A DNA stretch of 64,000 nucleotides, taken from positions 124,001 through 188,000 of the forward strand of contig DOQR01000002.1 in the NCBI GenBank assembly GCA_003514385.1. The letters are read 5' to 3'. The DNA comes from Oscillospiraceae bacterium (GTDB taxonomy: Bacteria > Bacillota > Clostridia > Oscillospirales > Acutalibacteraceae). Both the position numbers and the translations under genes were made by a program. The notes under the pieces are model-generated. The model was not told where the DNA came from. It made no database searches and saw only the letters and a list, made by a program, of their open reading frames with translations. Below, piece after piece: positions 18,074 through 27,183 of this stretch. Position 1 is the first letter of the stretch; every line of letters starts with the position of its first letter.

Positions 18074-18778
18074 TTATTTTATCAGATACACCGTCGCCGC
18101 CATGAGTATCTGACCGGTGTAGTATGTCGCGAGCTCGATTGTAACGAGCGGGTTCTTTCTCTTCACGGGCGTGAAATAGACGAACGCGAGCACCGAGTCG
18201 CTGATTACGAACACAACCGAAGCAATGGTGGTTATAATGAATGTCAGCGAGCGCGTGAGATAGAGCATATAGCCCGAGACGCAGGTGCAAAGCGCAATGA
18301 CGAAGAAATAGAACACGCAGAGAATATACATCTTGCTGTCGAGCTTCATTTTGACCGCTTTCATGACAATGGCGATTATCGCGGTTATTACAAACGCCGC
18401 TATGTACGGGATTATCGAGAAGGTCGGCTCCGCTTTATAAAAAGACGCAAGGTAGAAAAAATGCCCTATCAGAAACGCGAGAGTGCCGAGCGCGATGAGC
18501 TTGTTCTTGTATTTCGGCGCGATCTCTTTTATGCCGAGCAGAACGTCGCCGCCGAGCCCGAACAGCAGTCCGAACGCCACGAGGCAGAAATAGAACGGGT
18601 GGACTAATTTATCCGCCTCTTCAATGCGGTAGCAGAAGCCGATAAATGCCATGGACATGAAGCCAAAGCTCGAGATGAACTTGCAGAGCATGCCCTCGAA
18701 TGATTTTCCCTTGCGGCGCAGAAGAATCGTGAGCGTCGCAAATATCGCCGTCACAACGGAGAGAATGGGGATGAACAT
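18074..18778 (-). CDS. YhhN-family (lysoplasmalogenase-like) membrane protein
   Basis: 234 aa. The start at ATG 18778 has AAAGGAT upstream; an in-frame start at 18853 would overlap rarA and add a charged N-terminus not expected in the family. Eight or so membrane helices. Conserved family motifs are LGGDVLLGI in the N-terminal half, FLIGHFFYL in the middle, and VISDSVLAF with TYYTGQ near the end. YhhN/TMEM86 proteins include lysoplasmalogenases that cleave the vinyl-ether bond of lysoplasmalogens. Anaerobic Clostridia do make plasmalogens, which makes this role plausible but unproven. It lies 41 bp after rarA and is probably co-transcribed. Confidence 0.8.
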   Translation of the reverse strand: MFIPILSVVTAIFATLTILLRRKGKSFEGMLCKFISSFGFMSMAFIGFCYRIEEADKLVHPFYFCLVAFGLLFGLGGDVLLGIKEIAPKYKNKLIALGTLAFLIGHFFYLASFYKAEPTFSIIPYIAAFVITAIIAIVMKAVKMKLDSKMYILCVFYFFVIALCTCVSGYMLYLTRSLTFIITTIASVVFVISDSVLAFVYFTPVKRKNPLVTIELATYYTGQILMAATVYLIK

Positions 18779-18819
18779 ATACCAAATATCCTTTCTTTCT
18801 TGCCGCGTCGCGGCATAGT

Positions 18820-20097
18820 TTACTTTTGAGCTGCTTTCTTCACCTTTTCCCAATATTCCCCGGCGGTGCGTTCGGTGCGGTTGTCGCCGAACTCATAGTA
18901 TACCGCGTCTTTTATCGCGTCCGGCAGATACTGCTGCGGCACCCAGTGATTGCGGTATGAATGCGGATAGATATAGAACTGTCCCTTGTTCGGGTTATCC
19001 TCGCCGTCGCAGTGGACATTCTGTAACTGCCTCGGAACGGGACCCGTGCGGCCTTTCTGCACATCAGCCATCGCGGCGTTTATCCCGTTGTAGGCGGAGT
19101 TTGATTTCGGGCTCGTCGCCACAAGCACAACCGCATCCGCGAGCGGTATCCGCGCCTCGGGCAGTCCGAGCATATTCGCCGCGTCAACGGCGGCTTTTAC
19201 TATAGGTATTATCTGCGGATACGCAAGCCCGACATCCTCGCACGCGCAGACCATAAGCCTGCGGCATGCGCTGACAAGGTCGCCCGCTTCGAGCAGCCGC
19301 GCCAGATAGTGGAGCGCCGCGTTCGGGTCGGAGCCGCGCATCGATTTCTGATATGCGGAGATTATGTCGTAGTGCTCGTCGCCCTCGCGGTCGTATCGCA
19401 TCGCGCTGTGCTGGGTCAGTTCCTGCGCGCGCTGAAGAGTTATCTTGCAAACGCCGCTTTCGTCGGCAGGGGAGGAGAGCACGCACAGCTCAACGGAGTT
19501 TATCGCCTTTCTCACATCGCCGCCGCAGGCGTTGGCAATGTGCTCAAACACTCCGTCCTCTATATCATATGTCTCGTGCCGCTCGGTGCCTATATAATCA
19601 AATGCACGCTTGACGGCGGGAATTACATCTTCAGCCGAGACAAATTTGAATTCAAACACGGTCGAGCGGCTGAGAATCGCGTTGTATATATAAAAATACG
19701 GGTTCTCGGTCGTCGACGCTATAAGCGTTATGTCGCCGTTTTCTATGTATTCGAGCAGCGTCTGCTGCTGCTTTTTGTTGAAATACTGAATCTCGTCGAG
19801 ATAGAGCAGGATCCCGTTGGGCGCGACGAATGTGTTGAGCTTTGCGACGACATCCTTTATATCTGCTGTCGAAGCGGTTGTGCCGTTTAATTTAACGAGA
19901 TGGCGGTCGGTCGTCTTTGCGATGATGCTCGCGAGAGTCGTTTTGCCGACCCCGGACGGACCGTAAAAGACCATGTTCGGCAGCTCGCCCGAAAGTATAA
20001 TATTTCTCAGCGGCTTGCCCTCGCCGAGCAGATGCCTCTGACCGACGATATCGTCGATAGTCTGTGGGCGCATTCTCTGCGCCAGCGGTGCTGACAT
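18820..20097 (-). CDS. rarA: Replication-associated recombination ATPase RarA (MgsA)
   Basis: 425 aa. AAA+ ATPase related to clamp loaders, acting at stalled replication forks. It begins MSAPLAQRMRPQTIDDIVGQ; Walker A is GPSGVGKTTLAS and Walker B LYLDEIQYF. Sensor segment IASTTENPYF follows, and the C-terminal MgsA tetramerisation region contains PEARIPLADAVVLVATSPKS. Full length for the family. The ribosome-binding site GAGGAGG and a consensus promoter lie just upstream. Confidence 0.95.
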   Translation of the reverse strand: MSAPLAQRMRPQTIDDIVGQRHLLGEGKPLRNIILSGELPNMVFYGPSGVGKTTLASIIAKTTDRHLVKLNGTTASTADIKDVVAKLNTFVAPNGILLYLDEIQYFNKKQQQTLLEYIENGDITLIASTTENPYFYIYNAILSRSTVFEFKFVSAEDVIPAVKRAFDYIGTERHETYDIEDGVFEHIANACGGDVRKAINSVELCVLSSPADESGVCKITLQRAQELTQHSAMRYDREGDEHYDIISAYQKSMRGSDPNAALHYLARLLEAGDLVSACRRLMVCACEDVGLAYPQIIPIVKAAVDAANMLGLPEARIPLADAVVLVATSPKSNSAYNGINAAMADVQKGRTGPVPRQLQNVHCDGEDNPNKGQFYIYPHSYRNHWVPQQYLPDAIKDAVYYEFGDNRTERTAGEYWEKVKKAAQK

Positions 20098-20130
20098 GAT
20101 CTTCCTCCTCTCCGCTTGTTACAGTACCAT

Positions 20131-20159
20131 ATTATATTAAATTTTAACGATTTAGTCAA
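20131..20159 (-). promoter_or_regulatory. Promoter of rarA
   Basis: Minus strand: TTGACT (20159-20154), 17 bp, TATAAT (20136-20131). The following 200 bp up to the next terminator show no other recognisable element. Confidence 0.85.
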
Positions 20160-20361
20160 CATGATTTAAAAAGTGAGCGGATTTGATGAACGGCTTGTGG
20201 AAAAGGAATAAACAAATATATAATCTTTGAGGAAAATATTGACGGCGCATAAAAGGCCTGACGTTCCCGCTTGCTGTCGTCTATCCGCCGCTCTACGGCT
20301 ATTGCACGTTGTTTTATATCGTTATGGGCTGATAGCCAAAAAAATGTACTGCCCGAACATA

Positions 20362-20400
20362 AAAAATACCGGCAGTTCTGCATGAAAACAGGACTGCCGG
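20362..20400 (-). terminator. Terminator of the oad operon
   Basis: CCGGCAGTTCTG (20369-20380) pairs with CAGGACTGCCGG (20389-20400), one wobble. T-tracts flank it on both strands, so it may work in both directions. Confidence 0.85.
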
Positions 20401-20420
20401 ATTTTTTGTTTTATCTTTAA

Positions 20421-21602
20421 TTATTTGCCGAACAGCAGGAGCAGGAAACCGGCGGCAACAGCCGAGCCGATAACGCCCGCGACGTTCGGACCCATTGCGT
20501 GCATGAGCAGGAAGTTCGTCGGGTTTGCCTTGCGTCCCTCGACCTGCGAAACGCGCGCCGCCATGGGAACGGCGGAGACGCCTGCGGAGCCGATAAGGGG
20601 ATTGACCTTGCCCTTGGTGACAAGATACATGAGCTTGCCGAGAAGCACGCCGCCTGCGGTCGAGAAGCAGAATGCAGTCAGACCGAGGATGATAATGAAT
20701 ATGGTCTGCTTCGACAGGAAGGTCTGACCGTTCGCCGTTGCGCCGACGGTAACGCCGAGCAGGATGGTGACGATGTTGGTCAGTGCGTTCTGTGCGGTGT
20801 CGCTGAGTCTTTCAACAACGCCGCTCTCTCTGAACAGGTTGCCGAGCATGAACATGCCGATAAGCGGAGCGACGGAGGGAAGCATGAAAGCGCAGATGAC
20901 AAGCACGACGACGGGGAAGATTATCTTCTCTGTCTTGCTGACGGTTCTGAGCTGCTTCATCTCGACCGCGCGCTCTTTCTTTGTGGTGAGCAGCTTCATG
21001 ATCGGGGGCTGAATGATCGGGATAAGAGCCATATACGAATATGCCGCAACGGCTATGGGAGCGAGCAGGTGAGCTGCAAGCTTTGATGCAAGGAATATGG
21101 CGGTCGGGCCGTCCGCGCCGCCGATGATGCCGATAGCGGCAGCCTCCTGCGGAGTGAAGCCAAGCAGGATAGCGATGGTGAATGCAACATAGATGCCGAG
21201 CTGAGCGGCAGCGCCGAGCAGCAGGCTCATCGGGTTTGCGAGCAGGGGACCAAAGTCCGTCATTGCGCCGACGCCCATAAAGATAAGGCACGGGAAGATA
21301 CTGCTCTTGACGCCTGCGTAGATAAGACGCAGGATTCCGATGTCATACCAGTGCGCGCCCTCCCGTATCGTCGTACTCAGCGGGTCGATGATACCGGTCG
21401 GGTCATCCATAAGACCTGCGCCGGGCAGGTTCGCGAGCAGAATGCCGAACGCGATGGGAAGAAGCAGCAGCGGTTCGAATTTTTTAGCGATGGCCAGATA
21501 GAGCAGGACGAACGATACGAGGATCATTACGCCCTCTCTCCAGGTGAGCACGGCGAGACCCGAGCTCTCCCAGAAGCCTTTCAAGATTCCGAGTATGTCC
21601 AT
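20421..21602 (-). CDS. oadB: Na+-translocating decarboxylase beta subunit
   Basis: 393 aa, about nine to eleven membrane helices. This is the ion-pumping subunit of biotin-dependent sodium pumps (OadB/GcdB/MmdB). The family segment [19 protein letters not shown] carries the Asp that takes part in Na+ and proton transfer. [19 protein letters not shown] and [20 protein letters not shown] are further conserved blocks. Decarboxylation of carboxybiotin here drives Na+ export. It is the last gene of the oadA-oadG-carrier-oadB operon. Confidence 0.95.
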   Translation of the reverse strand: MDILGILKGFWESSGLAVLTWREGVMILVSFVLLYLAIAKKFEPLLLLPIAFGILLANLPGAGLMDDPTGIIDPLSTTIREGAHWYDIGILRLIYAGVKSSIFPCLIFMGVGAMTDFGPLLANPMSLLLGAAAQLGIYVAFTIAILLGFTPQEAAAIGIIGGADGPTAIFLASKLAAHLLAPIAVAAYSYMALIPIIQPPIMKLLTTKKERAVEMKQLRTVSKTEKIIFPVVVLVICAFMLPSVAPLIGMFMLGNLFRESGVVERLSDTAQNALTNIVTILLGVTVGATANGQTFLSKQTIFIIILGLTAFCFSTAGGVLLGKLMYLVTKGKVNPLIGSAGVSAVPMAARVSQVEGRKANPTNFLLMHAMGPNVAGVIGSAVAAGFLLLLFGK

Positions 21603-21614
21603 TTGCTATCCCCC

Positions 21615-22001
21615 TTAGCCGACTACGGCGAGCAGTGCGTCCGTAGCGACGGTCGAGCCCTTCTGGACGGCGAGCTGCTTTACGGTGCCGTCGCAGGGAG
21701 CGACTATTTCGTTTTCCATCTTCATAGCCTCAAGAATGAGGATGACTTCGCCCGCTTTGACGGCAGAGCCGACCGAGACATTGACGCTCAGTATCGTGCC
21801 GGGCATGGGCGAGAGAACTTTCTGACCGTCTGCGGCTGCTGCGGGAGCGGCGGCAGGAGCGGGAGCTGCTGCGGGGGCAGCGGGTGCGGCTGCAGCAACG
21901 GGAGCTGCGGGAGCGGCGTCGGTAACAGCGGTGATAACGGCGTCGGTCTCCTCGACCTCAACCTCATAGTTTTTGCCGTTTAATGTAACAACATATTTCA
22001 T
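21615..22001 (-). CDS. Biotin carboxyl carrier subunit of the Na+ pump
   Basis: 128 aa. A short N-terminal beta region is followed by an Ala/Pro-rich flexible hinge of about 30 residues and a biotinyl domain with the biotinylation motif EAMKMEN (Lys is modified). The domain would swing between the OadA carboxyltransferase and OadB. Here the carrier is a separate protein, whereas in Klebsiella-type enzymes it is fused to the alpha chain. It is 12 bp upstream of oadB. Confidence 0.95.
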   Translation of the reverse strand: MKYVVTLNGKNYEVEVEETDAVITAVTDAAPAAPVAAAAPAAPAAAPAPAAAPAAAADGQKVLSPMPGTILSVNVSVGSAVKAGEVILILEAMKMENEIVAPCDGTVKQLAVQKGSTVATDALLAVVG

Positions 22002-22038
22002 GATGATCGTTCCTTTCAGGTGTTGGCGGCGAGCCGCA

Positions 22039-22419
22039 TCAGTCTTTCTTCTTTATGGATTTGAACAGCAGCCTGTTGAGCGGGATGCCGCTCTCGTCGC
22101 TGACTATAGCCATGATGACCGCGGCGGTCGGCTCGTCAACGCCGTCAAGTTCGAGCGTGCCCTGCGACTGAGTGCCGGGCAGAGGAGTTCCGGCAGCAGC
22201 GCTCTGCTGCACGGGTGCGGGTTCATCGGAAGCAGCATTCTTCTTGCCCTTCTTGCCTGCAAGATTCTCGCCGAGTCTGACGACGCGGGAGATTATCATT
22301 ATCAGCACGGCAAGGATAATGAGCAGCAGGAATACCATAAGTATTCCGAAGAGGGAGACCTGAAGAGCGAAAACAAGCTTTTCGCCCAGGGGCATACCCA
22401 TGTCAAAATTATCAAACAT
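22039..22419 (-). CDS. oadG: Na+-pump decarboxylase gamma-type subunit (OadG family)
   Basis: 126 aa with one membrane helix at about residues 17-43 (FALQVSLFGILMVFLLLIIL). A basic linker follows, then a C-terminal segment PTAAVIMAIVSDESGIPLNR. OadG proteins tether the alpha subunit to OadB and stabilise the complex. Similarity in this family is low, so operon position carries part of the weight. Confidence 0.85.
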   Translation of the reverse strand: MFDNFDMGMPLGEKLVFALQVSLFGILMVFLLLIILAVLIMIISRVVRLGENLAGKKGKKNAASDEPAPVQQSAAAGTPLPGTQSQGTLELDGVDEPTAAVIMAIVSDESGIPLNRLLFKSIKKKD

Positions 22420-22447
22420 TGATAAAACCTATCCTTTCTGCCGAGGC

Positions 22448-23827
22448 TCAGTCGAGTCTCTCTATCTTATATGTGAAAGTGTTTTTCTTTCTCTCGTCGC
22501 GCTTGTCGAAGAATGCTTCCGCCTGAGTCGGGAAAGCGATATAGGAGAGAACATCCTCGTCGCAGGTCGCTCTGTCGCCGAGATACTCTCTTGCGGCGGG
22601 GAGACCGGGCTCAAGCAGGTCTGCGTAGCGGCAGGTTATCGGCTTCTCGTCGCCGAGAACCTTCTTCTGGAGCTCCTCGTTTATCTTGCCGGGAGCCTTG
22701 CCGTATTCGCCCTTGATATAGTTCTTGACTTCCTTGGAGATGTTCTTGTATCTCTCGCCCGCGAGCACATTTGCGGTCGCCTGAACGCCGACCATCTGGC
22801 TCATCGGGGTGACGAGCGGAGGATAACCGAGGTCTTCGCGGACTCTCGGAGTCTCTGCGAGAACTTCGTCGAGCTTGTCGAGCTTGTTCTGAGCGGTGAG
22901 CTGAGCGACAAGGTTCGAGAGCATTCCACCGGGTATCTGATAGTTGAGAGCGTCGGTCTGGGTGGTCAGCACGACGGGGTTGAGCAGGCCGCTCTTGAGA
23001 GCGTCGTTGCGGACGGGCTTGAAGAAATCGTTGATTTTCTTGAGCTGTGCCATGTCGAGCGGAACTTCGTAGCCCTCTTTCTGGAGGATATAAGCCATGG
23101 TCTCTGTGGGCGGCTGAGAGGTGCCGTTGGAGAAGCAGGAGATAGCGGTGTCGATAACATCCGCGCCGGCTTCAACAGCCTTCTGCAATGTCACAGGGCC
23201 GAGACCCGTGGTCGAGTGAGTGTGAACGATAACGGGGAGACTGATGTTCTCCTTTATGCCCTTGACAAGATCATATGCTGTCTGGGGATCCATGATGCCC
23301 GCCATGTCCTTGATGCACACGGACTGAACGCCCATGCTCTCGAGATCTTTGGCAAGCTTGATGTAGCTCTCGATGTTGTGGATGGGGCTCGTGGTGTAGC
23401 AGATGGTGCCCGATGCGTGAGCGCCGCACTTGATAGTCTCGTCAACGGCGGTCTCGATGTTTCTCAGGTCGTTGAGCGCATCGAATATACGGATGATGTC
23501 GATGCCGTTTTCAACGCTCTTTCTGACGAAAAGGCGAACGACATCGTCGGGATAATGCTTGTAGCCCAGAAGGTTCTGACCTCTGAGGAGCATCTGCAGC
23601 TTGGTGTTCGGGCACGCCTTGCGGATCTTGCGCAGGCGCTCCCACGGATCTTCGTTGAGATAGCGCAGGCAGGAGTCGAACGTAGCGCCGCCCCAGCACT
23701 CGAGCGAATAGTAGCCCGCCTTGTCAAGCTCGGGCAGTATTGCCTCGAAATCCTCATAGGGCATACGGGTCGCGATAAGCGACTGGTTCGCGTCTCTGAG
23801 GACAGTCTCAGTGAAATTTACTTTCAT
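22448..23827 (-). CDS. oadA: Oxaloacetate decarboxylase alpha subunit, carboxyltransferase part only
   Basis: 459 aa. It begins MKVNFTETVLRDANQSLIAT, with the metal-binding Asp of the TIM-barrel carboxyltransferase domain. Other marks are YYSLECWGGATFD, CIKDMAGIMDPQTAYDLV (catalytic Lys) and VHTHSTTGLG (metal-binding His pair). The usual C-terminal biotinyl domain is absent and is encoded separately at 21615-22001. The enzyme moves CO2 from oxaloacetate to biotin. A pyruvate-carboxylase B subunit would look similar, but the OadB and OadG neighbours favour the Na+ pump. Ribosome-binding site AAGGAGAG. Confidence 0.93.
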   Translation of the reverse strand: MKVNFTETVLRDANQSLIATRMPYEDFEAILPELDKAGYYSLECWGGATFDSCLRYLNEDPWERLRKIRKACPNTKLQMLLRGQNLLGYKHYPDDVVRLFVRKSVENGIDIIRIFDALNDLRNIETAVDETIKCGAHASGTICYTTSPIHNIESYIKLAKDLESMGVQSVCIKDMAGIMDPQTAYDLVKGIKENISLPVIVHTHSTTGLGPVTLQKAVEAGADVIDTAISCFSNGTSQPPTETMAYILQKEGYEVPLDMAQLKKINDFFKPVRNDALKSGLLNPVVLTTQTDALNYQIPGGMLSNLVAQLTAQNKLDKLDEVLAETPRVREDLGYPPLVTPMSQMVGVQATANVLAGERYKNISKEVKNYIKGEYGKAPGKINEELQKKVLGDEKPITCRYADLLEPGLPAAREYLGDRATCDEDVLSYIAFPTQAEAFFDKRDERKKNTFTYKIERLD

Positions 23828-23871
23828 ATATTTCGCTCTCCTTTGGATTTGATTTTATAAACTTATTTGAA

Positions 23872-25254
23872 TCAGAACTCGATGCGCGAAGCGATGTAGC
23901 TTTCGAGCTCGTCTATAGCGATGCGCTCCTGCTTCATCGTGTCGCGGTCGCGCACGGTCACGCAGTGATCATCGACGGAGTCGAAGTCATAGGTGATGCA
24001 CAGCGGAGTACCGATCTCGTCCTGGCGGCGATAGCGCTTGCCGATGGAGCCGGTCTCGTCGAAATCGACCATGAACTTGCGGCTCAAGTCGTCGCAGATC
24101 TTTATAGCCTCTTCCGAAAGCTTCTTCGAGAGGGGAAGCACCGCGGCCTTGTAGGGCGCGACGACGGGGGAGAGATGGAGCACCACGCGGGTGTCGTTCT
24201 TCTCTGCGTCGATAACTTCCTCGTCATATGCTTCGCAGAGCAGCGCGAGTACGGTTCTGTCGAGTCCGTAGGTGGATTCTATTATATAGGGAATGAACTT
24301 CTCGTTCGTCTCGGGATCAAGATAGTCCATCTTCTGGCCGCTGTATTCCTGATGTCTCGTCAGGTCGAAGTCAGTTCTGTTGTGGGTGCCGTTTATCTCG
24401 CCCCAGCCGAACGGGAAGAGGAACTCAATGTCGCACGCGGCTTTCGCGTAGTGGGCGAGCTTCTCATGGTCGTGGAAGCGAAGATGCTCGGGAGCTATGC
24501 CTAGATCCTCAAAATACTTCTTGCCGAATTGCTTGAAGTAGTCGTAGAGCTCGTTGTCGGAGCCCTTCTTGCAGAAGGTCTGGAACTCCATCTGCTCGAA
24601 CTCTATTGTTCTGAAAGTGAAGTTACCGGGGGTTATCTCGTTTCTGAACGCCTTGCCGATCTGACCGATGCTGAAGGGCAGCTTCGCTCTCATCGAACGC
24701 TGGACGTTGAGAAAGTTGACATATTCACCCTGCGCGTTTTCGGGGCGCAGATAGATAACGCTCTTTGCGTCGTTGGTGACTCCGCGGTAGGTCTGGAACA
24801 TGAGGTTGAATTCTCTTATGTCCGTGAAATTGTGCTTGCCGCAGTGGGGGCAGGGGATCGAATGAGCCTTGATGTACTCAAACATCTCCTCTTTCGTCAT
24901 CTTGTCGGGGTGGGCATCGGGATCAAAGTTCTCGATGAGCGTGTCCGCTCTGTGGCGCATCTTGCACTCCTTGCAGTCGAGAAGAGGGTCGGAGAAGCTG
25001 GCGATGTGACCGCTTGCCTCCCAGACTTTCGGATGCATGAGAATGTCTGCGTCAACTTCGTAGCTGTTCCTGCGCTCCTGAATGAATCTCTTGCGCCAGG
25101 TGTCCTTGACGTTGTTCTTCATTCTTGCGCCGAGCGGGCCGTAGTCCCAGGTGTTCGCAAGTCCGCCGTAGATGTCGCTGCCGGCGAAAATGAAGCCTCT
25201 GTTTTTACACAGAGCGACGATTTTTTCCATTGTTTTTTCGGTATTATTTAGCAT
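23872..25254 (-). CDS. glyS: Glycyl-tRNA synthetase, single-chain alpha2 type
   Basis: 460 aa class II synthetase that charges tRNA-Gly. Motif 2 region is FRNEITPGNFTFRTIEFEQMEF; the insertion with a zinc-type CPHCGKHNF and CKECKMRH is present. Motif 3 is near YGLDRTVLALL. The C-terminal anticodon-binding domain ends in DTMKQERIAIDELESYI. This is the archaeal/Bacillota-type homodimeric enzyme (often called glyQS), not the alpha/beta form. No T-box leader is visible upstream. Only 44 bp separate it from oadA with no terminator, so the oad operon may be partly read from the glyS promoter. Confidence 0.96.
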   Translation of the reverse strand: MLNNTEKTMEKIVALCKNRGFIFAGSDIYGGLANTWDYGPLGARMKNNVKDTWRKRFIQERRNSYEVDADILMHPKVWEASGHIASFSDPLLDCKECKMRHRADTLIENFDPDAHPDKMTKEEMFEYIKAHSIPCPHCGKHNFTDIREFNLMFQTYRGVTNDAKSVIYLRPENAQGEYVNFLNVQRSMRAKLPFSIGQIGKAFRNEITPGNFTFRTIEFEQMEFQTFCKKGSDNELYDYFKQFGKKYFEDLGIAPEHLRFHDHEKLAHYAKAACDIEFLFPFGWGEINGTHNRTDFDLTRHQEYSGQKMDYLDPETNEKFIPYIIESTYGLDRTVLALLCEAYDEEVIDAEKNDTRVVLHLSPVVAPYKAAVLPLSKKLSEEAIKICDDLSRKFMVDFDETGSIGKRYRRQDEIGTPLCITYDFDSVDDHCVTVRDRDTMKQERIAIDELESYIASRIEF

Positions 25255-25287
25255 AAGCGCTTACTCCCCTATTATTCATTGTAGCCT

Positions 25288-25316
25288 ATAATAATCTAAA
25301 AAATGCCAAAAGTCAA
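25288..25316 (-). promoter_or_regulatory. Promoter of glyS
   Basis: Minus strand: TTGACT (25316-25311), 17 bp, TATTAT (25293-25288), giving a short leader of about 30 bases. Confidence 0.75.
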
Positions 25317-25537
25317 GGCACGTAAAAGAGATTTTGAGCCCTTGTCCGCCCGCCTTTTTGTGCGCTTTTTCGGGTATGTGTTTTTGTCTGTGCATTTTGC
25401 CGAAAATAATGCTGTGAAAGGGCTTAAAAACATAAACAGTAACAAAATATCGATATAAAAAGCACAATAAAAACTTTTTCGCCAAAGCCGCCTTAAAAAA
25501 TATTTTTTTGCCCATTCGGGGCTTTTTCAACACTGTA

Positions 25538-25565
25538 TTGACAAATCCGTGTTTTAATGTAAAAT
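25538..25565 (+). promoter_or_regulatory. Promoter of the GPH symporter-lepA unit
   Basis: TTGACA (25538-25543), 16 bp, TAAAAT (25560-25565). The AT-rich 25320-25537 stretch shows nothing else recognisable. Confidence 0.75.
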
Positions 25566-25623
25566 TATAGTATTATCTATAATGGGTAGATATTTGAGAA
25601 AACAATGCAAAGAGGGTAAGACT

Positions 25624-27159
25624 GTGGCAAGACAGGAATCAAAAGTTTCGTCATTCTTTCAGAAGATAGGCCCGATGGTGGGCTACAATGCCGCGAGCAT
25701 ACTTTTCGGCGGCGGCGGATACATCATCTCGCTCTATTTTCTGTCGTTTTTGACCGAGGTCGAAAAGCTCAGCGTCGATCAGGCGGGTATGGTTATCGCC
25801 ATGGCTCATATCTGGGACGCCGTCACCGACCCCGTCATGGGTATTATAACCGACCGCACGCGTTCGAAATACGGCAGACACAGAAGATATCTGCTCTGGG
25901 GCGTTATTCCGATAGCCATCTCGTATTTCTGCCTGTGGAACTCGTTCGGCATTTCCGCGACCGGCAACAAGACCGCGACGATGCTCTACTACATGCTCGC
26001 GTATATGCTCTATAACACGGCGCTGACTCTCGTCACCGTGCCGCATGTTGCGATGCTGCCCGTTATCGCGCCCGATTATTCCCTGCGCACTCAGTATAAC
26101 TCCGTGCAGTATATAATGAACTCCGTCGGCATGGTTTCGTCGTTCCTGCTCGTGTCGCTGTCGCTCGGCTTTACGAACATGGAGATGACCGCCGCGTCAA
26201 GACCGAAGTTCATGTTCTTCGGCGCAGTGTTGTGCTTGTGGTTCTCACTGCCGCTGCTCGTGACTTTCAAATGCACGAAAGAGCCGAGCTCGCTCGACAT
26301 GAAGCTGCCGCCTTTCAACGCGACTATGCTCTTTGAAGAGTACAAGCAGGTTTTCCGCAACAAGGCGTTCAGACGCTATTTTGTCCTGAGCTCGATGTAC
26401 ACCATGGCAAAGGGCTTCTATGCAAACTCCAACCAGTATTTCATCAAATACAGTGCCCAGCGCTTCGGCTATTTCAACACCCTGCAAACGATTGCGGGTG
26501 CGGCTGAGGCATCCGGCTTCCCCGTCAATTATCTGCTGACTATGAAAAAGGGCAAGCAGCTGTGCGGAAAGCTCCTGACTCCGCTCATGGCGGCGGGACT
26601 TATCATAAACCTGTTCATCGGCAAGAGCACTCCGCTCTGGGTCGTCATTGTTTCGATAATCCTCTATAACTTCGGCTTCTCCGGCCCCGGATTTACCGCC
26701 ACAAATATCCAGCCCGATGTCACGGATGTTGACGAGATGATAACCGGACGCCGCCGCGAGGGCGTTATCTCGACCTTCAACACGCTCATCAAAAAGACCA
26801 TAAACGGTCTCATGAGCGCGTTCACCGGATTTATTCTTAAAGGCTTCGGCTTCCGTACCGGCGCAGAGGGCGCGAATGCCCTCGAACAGACCGCTAAGGG
26901 TATATTCGGACTGAAGGTGACTTACTGCATCCTGCCTCTCATCTTCGTCGGCCTCGTCTATGTCTGCGTGTTCACCTATAAGATGACCCGCGAGGATCAC
27001 AAGATGATAACCGAGGCTATAAAAGAGAAGAAAGAGACAGGCAAGTGCTCACTGACCCCCGAGCAGATGAAACGCTGCGAGGAGATAGCGGGTCAGAGCT
27101 TCGGCGATATGTGGATCGGCAAACCTTCCGCAGAGACCCTTGTGACCGAGCTTGACTAA
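25624..27159 (+). CDS. GPH-family (glycoside-pentoside-hexuronide) cation symporter
   Basis: 511 aa from GTG 25624, chosen because GAGGG (25612-25616) lies 7 bases upstream. About twelve membrane helices. The N-terminal GYNAASILFGGGGYIISLYF and the loop AHIWDAVTDPVMGIITDRTRSKYGRHRRY are hallmarks of the MFS_2/GPH group; the DAVTDP aspartates help bind the coupling cation. The family imports sugars or glycosides with Na+ or H+. No sugar gene is adjacent, so the substrate is open. lepA follows after 24 bp without a terminator, which suggests an accidental co-transcription unit. Confidence 0.9.
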   Translation: MARQESKVSSFFQKIGPMVGYNAASILFGGGGYIISLYFLSFLTEVEKLSVDQAGMVIAMAHIWDAVTDPVMGIITDRTRSKYGRHRRYLLWGVIPIAISYFCLWNSFGISATGNKTATMLYYMLAYMLYNTALTLVTVPHVAMLPVIAPDYSLRTQYNSVQYIMNSVGMVSSFLLVSLSLGFTNMEMTAASRPKFMFFGAVLCLWFSLPLLVTFKCTKEPSSLDMKLPPFNATMLFEEYKQVFRNKAFRRYFVLSSMYTMAKGFYANSNQYFIKYSAQRFGYFNTLQTIAGAAEASGFPVNYLLTMKKGKQLCGKLLTPLMAAGLIINLFIGKSTPLWVVIVSIILYNFGFSGPGFTATNIQPDVTDVDEMITGRRREGVISTFNTLIKKTINGLMSAFTGFILKGFGFRTGAEGANALEQTAKGIFGLKVTYCILPLIFVGLVYVCVFTYKMTREDHKMITEAIKEKKETGKCSLTPEQMKRCEEIAGQSFGDMWIGKPSAETLVTELD

Positions 27160-27183
27160 AAGACCCACGAAAGGATCAATAAA

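Noticed and set aside
22400..23860. 486-codon plus-strand frame opposite oadA
   Set aside because: oadA on the minus strand matches the carboxyltransferase family throughout; the plus frame is its shadow.
25255..25537. T-box riboswitch before glyS
   Set aside because: The promoter is only about 30 bases from the start codon and no T-box sequence or specifier stem is present on the minus strand.
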